NCBI GenBank assembly: GCA_028718065.1
Contig: JAQUMP010000305.1
Coordinates: 1 to 5,060 of the forward strand
DNA: 5,060 bases
Direction of reading: 5' to 3'
Source of the DNA: Chitinivibrionales bacterium
Lineage (GTDB): Bacteria; Fibrobacterota; Chitinivibrionia; Chitinivibrionales; FEN-1185
Each line of letters begins with the position of its first letter. The first letter of the stretch is position 1. The notes below the pieces were generated by a model. The model was given only the letters and a program-made list of their open reading frames with translations, did no database searches and was not told where the DNA came from. This document shows, one piece after another, positions 1-5,060 of the stretch. A program made the translations under genes and the position numbers.

Positions 1-1
1 T

Positions 2-487
2 ATTAATGGCGATACCCTTGTTAAAACGCTCAATCTTCGTGCCCGGCACCTTACCACTCTGCCGGACGCGATCGGCAATCTTAAAAAGCTTAAAGTTTGC
101 CGCCTCGATTCCAATGAGTTGACATCGATCCCCGCGGCAATCGGCCAATGTTCGCTGCTGGTGCAACTGATATTGAGCAATAATAAACTCACGACCGTCC
201 CACCGACAATCGGCAATTTAAAAAAGCTTACATCGTTGCTGCTCGATAACAACCTCATCGATTCGCTCCCGGTGGAGTTGATGAATTGTCCGAATCTTTC
301 GATAAATGCCCCCGACAGCGTATATGCCGTTACGCCGCCCACCTTCACCATTGATTCCAATAAGTTGTGCAATATTTCCATTATTCCGCCGACCCTGATA
401 ACCTGGCTGAATAGTTGGGATGGCAGCGACGCTTCCGGATACCTCCCGGACACCTTCTGGCTAAAAGCCCAAAAGTGTACGCCTTAG
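2..487 (+). CDS. Leucine-rich-repeat protein, C-terminal part (5' end outside window)
   Basis: The reading frame is open from base 2 to the TAG at 485-487, giving 161 visible residues; the true start lies to the left. An internal TTG at 119 is a possible initiation codon but would cut the repeat domain in half, so I read through it. Four LRR units follow the LxxLxLxxNxLxxLPxxIGxLxxL pattern, with the LP/IP/VP proline at fragment residues 21, 44, 67 and 90, exactly 23 apart. Such repeats form curved solenoids used for protein binding. After about residue 100 the LRR pattern stops. A roughly 60-residue tail follows, with cysteines near both ends (an 'NKLCN' motif, then a W-rich segment and a final 'QKC'), probably a C-terminal cap. 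No membrane segment or catalytic motif is visible, and the partner is unknown. It sits 22 bases upstream of the GtrA gene in the same direction, so co-transcription is possible, but a functional link to the glycan genes is not shown. Confidence 0.85.
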   Translation: MNGDTLVKTLNLRARHLTTLPDAIGNLKKLKVCRLDSNELTSIPAAIGQCSLLVQLILSNNKLTTVPPTIGNLKKLTSLLLDNNLIDSLPVELMNCPNLSINAPDSVYAVTPPTFTIDSNKLCNISIIPPTLITWLNSWDGSDASGYLPDTFWLKAQKCTP

Positions 488-495
488 GAAATTGC

Positions 496-502
496 AAGGA
501 AG
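496..502 (+). promoter_or_regulatory. Ribosome binding site of the GtrA-family gene
   Basis: AAGGAAG lies 7 bases before the ATG at 510. It decides the start: the in-frame TTG at 492 would overlap this site and has no ribosome binding site of its own in the short gap after the LRR stop codon. Confidence 0.7.
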
Positions 503-509
503 CACGCGT

Positions 510-938
510 ATGAATTGGCCGGAGTGGATACGCAGGTCGCGGCGCGTGGCTAAATTCGCCGCGGTGGGCGGTTCGGGCGTTGTGGTTAACGCCGGCATTT
601 TTTATGTATTGACAAAGCGCACCACGATCGATTATCGGCTCCTCAGCCCCATCGCGATTGAGTGCGCCATCATCAATAATTTTCTATGGAACCATCTGTG
701 GACCTGGGCCGATAAAAAAACCGCGCGCAAACGGCACGTTGTTGCGCGCCTGCTCAAATTCAACCTCTCTTCGGGCCTTACCGCACTCGTGGTAAATTGG
801 GGCATCCTGATTCTATTGACCGAGGTCTTCGGGCAGAATAAATATGTTGCGAACTTAATCGGTATTGCGCTCGGAACCGTGATAAATTTTTTCGTGAGCC
901 ATTTCTGGACATTCAAGCATTATGGCGCGCCGGAATAA
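510..938 (+). CDS. GtrA-family four-helix membrane protein
   Basis: A 142-residue protein, normal length for the GtrA family (PF04138), small inner-membrane proteins implicated in moving polyprenyl-phosphate-linked sugars across the membrane or in assisting glycosyltransferases. Four hydrophobic helices are visible at about residues 14-35, 44-66, 82-107 and 112-134, after a short basic N-terminus (RRSRR). The two halves look like a duplication: each begins with K-F plus small residues and a V-V-N (VVVNAGI, VVNWGIL), and each ends with an aromatic motif after an Asn (NHLWTW at 61-66; N126 then HFWTF at 131-135). This pairing is typical of the family. The ATG at 510 has a good ribosome binding site. 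The YfhO-type gene follows after 6 bases, so the two are very probably one operon. GtrA genes often adjoin or fuse to a GT2 polyprenyl-phosphate glycosyltransferase; none is in this window. Substrate unknown. The family assignment is firm and the transport role is known only by family. Confidence 0.9.
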   Translation: MNWPEWIRRSRRVAKFAAVGGSGVVVNAGIFYVLTKRTTIDYRLLSPIAIECAIINNFLWNHLWTWADKKTARKRHVVARLLKFNLSSGLTALVVNWGILILLTEVFGQNKYVANLIGIALGTVINFFVSHFWTFKHYGAPE

Positions 939-944
939 AAAACC

Positions 945-3395
945 ATGGCAACAAAACACGCAAAACCAGCCCCCAAATCCGCGGCGGTCCAACCACCGGC
1001 ACGGTCCGGTCTCGGCGCTTTTATTTCGCAACGGTCAACGCTTGTCGCCCTGGGGTTGCTCGGAGCGCTCACGGCTTTATTTTACGCCCCCATTCTGTTT
1101 CAACAGGGCTTTTTATGGAACGACTTTATAGAACAAAACTTTCCTTATCGGCTTTTTGCGGCGACCGCCCTTAAAGACGGGCAATTTCCTTTCTGGAACC
1201 CCTATGTGTTTTCGGGCATGCCCTTTTTTGCGGACGTGCAGGCCGCGCTGCTGTACCCGCCCAATTTATTGCTGACTTTTTTTGCCGGCGCCGCCTGGCT
1301 TTCGCCGCTCCTGTTTGAGGCCCAGATACTTTGCCATATTTTTTTGGCCGCATTTTTTATGTACCTTTGCGGCCGGGAGTTCGGCCTGGCCCGCAGCGGC
1401 TGCCTGCTGGCGGCAACAACCTTTATGCTGTGCGGTTTTTTGAGCGCGCATATCTTTCATGTAAACTTAATCCATACGGCGGCCTGGCTGCCGCTCATCG
1501 TGCTCCTGGCGCACCGCGTTCTTTTCCGCAACAGTTTCCTCTATGGCGCGCTTCTGGCGCTGACGCTGGCGGTGGCCTTTCTGGCGGGTTATCCGCAGCT
1601 CATGCTGCATTTTTGCTACTGGCTGGCCGCATTTTTTATTTATTTCCTTATTGTTAATATTCGCGGGCGGACGCCGGCCAGGAGACTGGCCCGGCCGTCG
1701 GCGCTCTTTGGCGTGAGCCTGGCGCTTGGCATTGCCCTCTGCGCCGTGCAACTGTTGCCGACGAATGAACTTGCCGAAAATTCGGCGCGGCCCACCATGG
1801 AATACGGCCAATCGTGCGAAGGCTCGCTCCGGCCTTATCGCTTTATTACCATGCTGGTCCCCAAATATTTCGGTACGCCTCAGCAGAAGCCCGGCAGCCG
1901 CTCGATTTATTGGGGCGTTGACAAGAACGACGTTAATCCCGGCATCCATAGTTTTTGGGAGACCGCCTGTTACCTGGGAATACTGCCGTTGCTGCTCGCG
2001 CTGCTGGCGGCCTTTTTCGTGCGCAAGCCAATCGTGATTTTCCTGGTGGTCATGGCCGTGCTGGCCCTGATGCTTGCCATGGGCGATTCGTTCTTTTTAT
2101 ACCACATCGCCTACTCGCTGTTGCCCGGATTAAACCGTTTCCGCGTACCGGCGCGCTTTATGTTTTTGTTTTCTTTTTCCCTTTCGCTGTTGGCTGGGTT
2201 CGGCCTTGGGGCGCTCATAGAGCAACGTTTACCGGCGGCACGAAAAAAAACGCTCTTTATCTGCGGCGGAATTGGCATAGGCCTTGTTACCTTCTGGGCG
2301 CTTTTGTATAGCGGCGGCGCTTTTAAAAATTCGATTTTGGATTTTTTATTACGTTCAGGCAAATTCGGCAGCGATGCCTCCGGCCTCGGCAATGCGATAG
2401 CGCAATCCATTTATCCCGCCGCTCTTCAGCAGATCTGGATTTTTGTGTTCTTTGCCTGGGCCGCGGTCCTGCTGATTTTTTTACGGTTCAGGGGCACGCT
2501 CAGCGCACGCGCCACGATCGTAGGCGCCCTCTGCATTACCGCCCTGGAGCTCTTTACTTATGGGTACGGTTACGCGGCCGGGCCCGAAGATCCCGGCAGG
2601 GTATACGCGGAAGACGAGCTGGTTTCCGAGCTCAAGCAGGACGGCGCGAAAGAATTTTTTCGCGTAAATTCGCGCGACAGCCGCCAGGGCGACGATCTGG
2701 GCGGCCCCAACATGCTGCTGCGGCGCAACCAGGGCAGTGTGCAGCATATTTTCTTAATGGAAGGCTATAATCCGCTGCGCCTCAAGCGCGAATTCGCCGA
2801 CCGCAAAAGCCGCACGCTCGATATGTTAAATGTAAAGTACAAGATCGCCACCGACCCGGTCTATCACAATCTGGGGCTGGCTTTAAATCCCACGTATCTG
2901 CCGCGCTGCCGCATGGTGTACGATTATGTTGTGCAAACGGACCCGGATTCAATTTTGCCGTTACTCTATCGCCCTTCATTTAATCCGGTGCGCACGCTGA
3001 TCGTGGAACAAAAACCGCCCTTTGCCGCTTGTCCTGAATGCGGTGCGCTGGGTAATAATTCCAGCGCGACCATAACAAACTACGGCCTCAACCGTATTGA
3101 CATAGCGGTGAATGCCGACCGCGACGGATTATTGGCGCTTGCGGAAATCTGGTACCCGGCCTGGCGCGCAAAGGTTGACAATAAAGAAGTACCGCTCTAC
3201 CGCGCCGATTACGCCCTGCGGGCGATTCCGGTGCCGGCGGGAAGTCATACGGTGACGTGTTATTTTAGGAGCGATGCATTTGAGAAGGGCTTAGTTATTA
3301 GTTTGGTTTCTTTGGTTTTTGTTATTGCCATGCTGGGGTTGGGGTGTTTACAAAATAAAATATTTGGTAGGGGTTCCACCCCTAAAACCCCGTAA
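945..3395 (+). CDS. YfhO-family polytopic membrane protein (GT-C-like)
   Basis: 816 residues, the usual size for the YfhO family (PF09586), large membrane proteins linked to envelope polymer or lipid glycosylation. A Lys/Pro/Ala-rich cytoplasmic tail (1-30) precedes the first helix (31-53). The first outer loop carries the conserved acidic/aromatic stretch WNDFIEQNFPYRLF (58-71; D60, E63), then FWNPYVFSGMPFFAD (83-97) and a YPPNLL motif; acidic residues in this loop are catalytic in related GT-C enzymes. Roughly a dozen more helices follow to about residue 540, including the NRFRVPARFMF segment (397-408). A soluble outer domain spans about 545-778 and ends in the family signature YPAWRAKVDNKEVPLYRADYA (737-757) and an IPVPAGSHTV strand. 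A last helix (781-801) returns to the membrane. The ATG at 945 has only a weak GGAA (932-935) upstream and probably depends on coupling to the GtrA stop 6 bases earlier. The last nine residues (808-816) are encoded inside the inverted-repeat element. The exact reaction is unknown. Confidence 0.9.
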   Translation: MATKHAKPAPKSAAVQPPARSGLGAFISQRSTLVALGLLGALTALFYAPILFQQGFLWNDFIEQNFPYRLFAATALKDGQFPFWNPYVFSGMPFFADVQAALLYPPNLLLTFFAGAAWLSPLLFEAQILCHIFLAAFFMYLCGREFGLARSGCLLAATTFMLCGFLSAHIFHVNLIHTAAWLPLIVLLAHRVLFRNSFLYGALLALTLAVAFLAGYPQLMLHFCYWLAAFFIYFLIVNIRGRTPARRLARPSALFGVSLALGIALCAVQLLPTNELAENSARPTMEYGQSCEGSLRPYRFITMLVPKYFGTPQQKPGSRSIYWGVDKNDVNPGIHSFWETACYLGILPLLLALLAAFFVRKPIVIFLVVMAVLALMLAMGDSFFLYHIAYSLLPGLNRFRVPARFMFLFSFSLSLLAGFGLGALIEQRLPAARKKTLFICGGIGIGLVTFWALLYSGGAFKNSILDFLLRSGKFGSDASGLGNAIAQSIYPAALQQIWIFVFFAWAAVLLIFLRFRGTLSARATIVGALCITALELFTYGYGYAAGPEDPGRVYAEDELVSELKQDGAKEFFRVNSRDSRQGDDLGGPNMLLRRNQGSVQHIFLMEGYNPLRLKREFADRKSRTLDMLNVKYKIATDPVYHNLGLALNPTYLPRCRMVYDYVVQTDPDSILPLLYRPSFNPVRTLIVEQKPPFAACPECGALGNNSSATITNYGLNRIDIAVNADRDGLLALAEIWYPAWRAKVDNKEVPLYRADYALRAIPVPAGSHTVTCYFRSDAFEKGLVISLVSLVFVIAMLGLGCLQNKIFGRGSTPKTP
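3368..3384. repeat. Left-arm hairpin, perfect 7-bp stem
   Basis: TAGGGGT-TCC-ACCCCTA: a 7-bp stem with a 3-base loop, lying within the last codons of the YfhO gene. It is followed by AAACCCCG rather than a T-run, so it is not a classical intrinsic terminator on the + strand. It could still stabilise the 3' end of the GtrA-YfhO transcript. Confidence 0.75.
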
Positions 3396-3418
3396 GGAAT
3401 ATACGTATTATAGCTAAA

Positions 3419-3430
3419 ACAAGTACTTGT
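3419..3430. repeat. 12-bp perfect palindrome in the element centre
   Basis: ACAAGT/ACTTGT is self-complementary over 12 bases and lies next to the inner edge of the left arm. It may be a binding site for a dimeric protein, or part of the element's structure. No regulator is identifiable. Confidence 0.4.
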
Positions 3431-3435
3431 CGCAT

Positions 3436-3466
3436 TTGTTAATATTTTATATCTTTTAAATATAAT
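3436..3466 (+). promoter_or_regulatory. Candidate promoter for the GT4 gene
   Basis: A perfect -10 hexamer TATAAT (3461-3466) follows TTGTTA (3436-3441, 4 of 6 matches to TTGACA) with a somewhat long 19-base spacer. Transcription would start near 3473 and give a leader of about 58 bases containing the right-arm hairpin before the ATG at 3531. The surrounding DNA is very AT-rich, so chance matches are likely and the call is tentative. Confidence 0.4.
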
Positions 3467-3488
3467 AAGCATTTTCATTACGGGATAT

Positions 3489-3505
3489 AAAGGGCGGAGC
3501 CCTTT
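3489..3505. repeat. Right-arm hairpin, perfect 7-bp stem
   Basis: AAAGGGC-GGA-GCCCTTT: a 7-bp stem with a 3-base loop. It is the inverted counterpart of the left-arm hairpin and differs at three stem pairs, all compensated. It lies 17 bases before the AAGG ribosome binding site of the GT4 gene, so it would form in that gene's leader. The T-run after it is short (TTTCC), so a terminator role is doubtful. Confidence 0.75.
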
Positions 3506-3530
3506 CCTGAATTGGTTTTTCTAAGGTTTT

Positions 3531-4658
3531 ATGAATATATTAATTCTAAATTGGCGCGATAGAGATCACCCCCAAGCCGGCGGGGCCGAAGTGCATCTGT
3601 ACGAAATCTTCGGACGGCTGGTTAAAAAGGGCCATCAGGTAATCTTGCTGACGACGCGCTTTAAGGGCGGGGCCGAGATTGACAACCACGACGGCATCCA
3701 GGTCCTGCGGTGGGGCCGCACCTTTTTCTTTAACTGGGAGGCGCCCTTGTTGATCCGGCGTCTGCTCAAGCGCACGCCGATCGACTGCATTATCGACGAC
3801 GTCAATAAGATCCCGTTTTTTACGCCGCTCTGGATCAAAAAAAAACCGAGCGGGGTATTGTTCCATCATCTCTTCGGCAAAACCATTTACGAGCTCACGG
3901 CCTGGCCCTTCGGCTTTTACATTGAGATCATGGAGGCGCTCTGCGGCCGCGTGTACCGCGCGGTGCAATGCTGCACCGTATCATCCAGTACGGCTTTCGA
4001 GCTGGTCGCCAAAGGATTTGACGAACGCAATATAACCATTATAGAAAACAGCGTGGACACCGGCCGCTATACGCCGGAGGCGCAGGTTGTAAAGGAGCCG
4101 GACCTGCTGCTCTATACCGGCCGGCTCAAACGCTATAAAAACCTCGAACTGCTGCTGGCGGCGCTGCGCGATTTGCAAACCAAGGGCAAGAAATTACGGC
4201 TTGCAATCGCCGGGGCCGGGGACGACGAAGAGCGCCTTAAAAAATTGAGCGCCGACCTCGGGATCGCCGCAAGCGTTTCTTTTTTAGGGTTCGTGGACGA
4301 GCAGACCAAGATCGACCTGTACCGGCGCTCAATTGCATTTGTAAATCCTTCCCTGAAAGAAGGCTGGGGCATTACCTCGATCGAGGCCAATGCCTGCGGC
4401 ACGGCGGTGATCGCCAACAACGTGCCGGGCCTGCGCGATTCGGTGCGCGACGGCGTCAGCGGAATTTTATTTAAAGAAAACGACCGCGCCGACCTGGTTG
4501 CCGCCATAATCCGCATCACGGCGGACGCGCCTTTTCGCACGAAGCTGGAGAACGGCGGGCTGGCCTGGGCGCAATCGTTTTCCTGGGAGCAAAGCGCCCA
4601 AAGAATGGAACAATGGCTGAAAAAAGTCACGACCGCGTCTGGAACTCGCCCGGCGTAA
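3531..4658 (+). CDS. GT4-family glycosyltransferase (GT-B fold)
   Basis: A 375-residue soluble enzyme, normal length for a family 4 glycosyltransferase, which transfers a sugar from a nucleotide-sugar donor to a lipid-linked or glycan acceptor on the cytoplasmic face. The N-terminal acceptor domain opens with the strand MNILILNW and the glycine loop QAGGAEVHL (15-23), and holds the paired histidines H112-H113. The C-terminal donor domain begins near residue 190 with LLYTGRLKRYKN (193-204; R198 and K203 fit the phosphate-binding basic residues), then the strand LAIAGAGDDEERL. It contains the retaining-enzyme EX7E motif, E277-GWGITSI-E285, followed by ANACGTAVIA. The ATG at 3531 is preceded by AAGG (3523-3526) at a short 4-base spacing. 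No membrane helix is seen. It begins after the inverted-repeat element, so it may have its own promoter, and it overlaps the next gene. Donor and acceptor cannot be deduced; the family assignment is firm. Confidence 0.93.
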   Translation: MNILILNWRDRDHPQAGGAEVHLYEIFGRLVKKGHQVILLTTRFKGGAEIDNHDGIQVLRWGRTFFFNWEAPLLIRRLLKRTPIDCIIDDVNKIPFFTPLWIKKKPSGVLFHHLFGKTIYELTAWPFGFYIEIMEALCGRVYRAVQCCTVSSSTAFELVAKGFDERNITIIENSVDTGRYTPEAQVVKEPDLLLYTGRLKRYKNLELLLAALRDLQTKGKKLRLAIAGAGDDEERLKKLSADLGIAASVSFLGFVDEQTKIDLYRRSIAFVNPSLKEGWGITSIEANACGTAVIANNVPGLRDSVRDGVSGILFKENDRADLVAAIIRITADAPFRTKLENGGLAWAQSFSWEQSAQRMEQWLKKVTTASGTRPA

Positions 4659-5060
4659 AGGTCGTTATAACGCTGCTGATTGTGGCCGCGATCATCTGGA
4701 AGCTGGGATGGCGGCAAATCCTGGAAACGGTGGCCCACGCCCGGCCGCTGTACCTGCTGGCCGCGCTCGTCCTTTTTATCGCCAGCGGCGTGCTTGGCGT
4801 ATGGCAATGGCGCATTATTCTGCACAATCGCCGCATCCCGCTCTCGTTCGGGCGCGCCTTTATGCTCTATTTTATCGGGCTCTTTTTTAATACCCTGTCG
4901 CTCGGCATCGTGGCGGGCGACGCCGTAAAAATCGCGTATATCAAGTACGGCGACGGCAAAGGCAAGGCCGGCTTTGCGGCGACGTTTTTAGACCGTTTTG
5001 CGGGCCTGTGGACCATGCTCGCCTTCGCCGTAATCGGCTGCTTTTTTCTGATTAAGGAAA
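4613..5060 (+). CDS. Flippase-like/LPG-synthase-type membrane protein, N-terminal part
   Basis: The frame is open from the ATG at 4613 to the window edge, giving 149 complete codons; the 3' end lies outside. The visible part resembles the lysylphosphatidylglycerol synthase TM/UPF0104 family (PF03706), polytopic proteins of about 300-350 residues that include lipid flippase domains and many unassigned envelope proteins. Helices are visible at about residues 15-33, 46-66, 84-105 and 130-148. The family hallmark follows the third helix: YFIGLFFNTLSLGIVAGDAVK (86-106), with N93 and G102-D103, and then FLDRFAGLW (125-133), the conserved D-R-x-x-G-L. Members usually have Pro-Gly residues where this protein has SLGIVA. 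The start overlaps the GT4 gene by 46 bases. AAAGAA (4600-4605) sits 7 bases upstream as a weak ribosome binding site, and no other ATG occurs in frame before residue 84. The overlap implies coupled translation. The substrate, probably a lipid or lipid-linked sugar, is inferred. Confidence 0.85.
   Translation, partial: MAEKSHDRVWNSPGVKVVITLLIVAAIIWKLGWRQILETVAHARPLYLLAALVLFIASGVLGVWQWRIILHNRRIPLSFGRAFMLYFIGLFFNTLSLGIVAGDAVKIAYIKYGDGKGKAGFAATFLDRFAGLWTMLAFAVIGCFFLIKE

Larger units (their letters stand above)
3366..3507. repeat. 142-bp imperfect inverted-repeat element with hairpin-bearing arms (MITE-like candidate)
   Basis: Bases 3366-3419 match the reverse complement of 3454-3507 at 40 of 54 positions without gaps, around a 34-base centre (3420-3453). 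Each arm starts GG, then has a perfect 7-bp hairpin with a 3-base loop, then CCCGTAA and an AT-rich stretch holding TATTATA. The element begins inside the last codons of the YfhO gene, includes its TAA stop (3393-3395), and ends 23 bases before the GT4 start codon. The AT-rich core contrasts with the GC-rich genes on both sides. No transposase gene and no clear target-site duplication are visible, so the outer limits are set only by where the arms stop matching. It could be a small non-autonomous mobile element, a dispersed intergenic palindrome family, or a structured 3'/5' untranslated region. One window cannot show whether it is multi-copy. Confidence 0.7.

Noticed and set aside
71..230. 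Near-identical 22-base segments at 71-92 and 209-230 (20 of 22 match), as a possible DNA repeat
   Set aside because: They are 138 bases apart, exactly two 69-base LRR units, and encode the same IGNLKKL segment. They are explained by the protein repeat.
492..509. TTG at 492 as start of the GtrA-family protein
   Set aside because: It would cover the AAGGAAG ribosome binding site and adds six residues that do not look like the family; the ATG at 510 is better placed.
922..1131. A + strand frame starting at the ATG at 922
   Set aside because: It overlaps the GtrA end and the YfhO start in another frame, has no family-like sequence, and is an out-of-frame shadow.
1467..1949. A 160-codon frame on the - strand
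   Set aside because: It is antisense to the YfhO gene, its product is very rich in Arg, Gln and Ala with no recognisable domain, and the + strand frame is clearly the gene.
3260..3478. A 72-codon frame on the - strand across the element
   Set aside because: There is no ribosome binding site or family resemblance; it runs through the AT-rich element into the antisense of the YfhO gene.
3489..3520. Intrinsic terminator at the right-arm hairpin
   Set aside because: The stem is GC-containing but is followed by CCTGAATTGG before the next T-run, so it lacks the immediate U-tract of a classical terminator.
4133..4825. A 230-codon frame on the - strand
   Set aside because: It lies opposite the GT4 gene and the start of the flippase-like gene, both with clear family motifs; its product is low-complexity, Ser/Arg/Pro-rich. 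It is a shadow of GC-rich coding DNA.

Overview
The window is bacterial DNA of moderately high GC (by eye about 55% in the genes) and densely coding. All recognisable genes lie on the + strand. It carries part of a cell-envelope glycan assembly locus, with one leucine-rich-repeat (LRR) gene at the left edge. The LRR tail has an 'N-x-L-C ... WL ... W-x-x-x-Q-x-C' pattern that I recall from Fibrobacterota/Chitinispirillia-type LRR proteins. That is a weak memory-based hint about the organism, not a taxonomic call.

Layout: (1) bases 2-487 hold the 3' part of an LRR protein with perfect 23-residue spacing. (2) After 22 bases come a GtrA-family four-helix membrane protein (510-938) and, 6 bases later, a large YfhO-family polytopic membrane protein (945-3395). 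These two are almost certainly co-transcribed. (3) Bases 3366-3507 form a compact imperfect inverted-repeat element with 54-base arms that match at 40 of 54 positions. Each arm contains a perfect 7-bp hairpin and a TATAAT hexamer. The left arm supplies the last nine codons and stop of the YfhO gene, and the right arm is the leader of the next gene. (4) Then come a GT4-family glycosyltransferase (3531-4658) and, overlapping it by 46 bases, the start of a flippase-like/lysylphosphatidylglycerol-synthase-type membrane protein (4613 to beyond 5060).

How they may work together (inference): a cytoplasmic GT4 enzyme transfers a sugar, GtrA and the flippase-like protein are candidate lipid or lipid-linked-sugar translocation proteins, and the YfhO protein (GT-C-like layout with a large outer domain) may act on a lipid-linked donor at the outer face. 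No substrate can be read from the sequence.

The least ordinary feature is the inverted-repeat element. Its two hairpins differ by compensatory base-pair changes, which suggests that the structure is maintained. No RNA genes, CRISPR arrays, transposase genes or classical U-tract terminators were seen.
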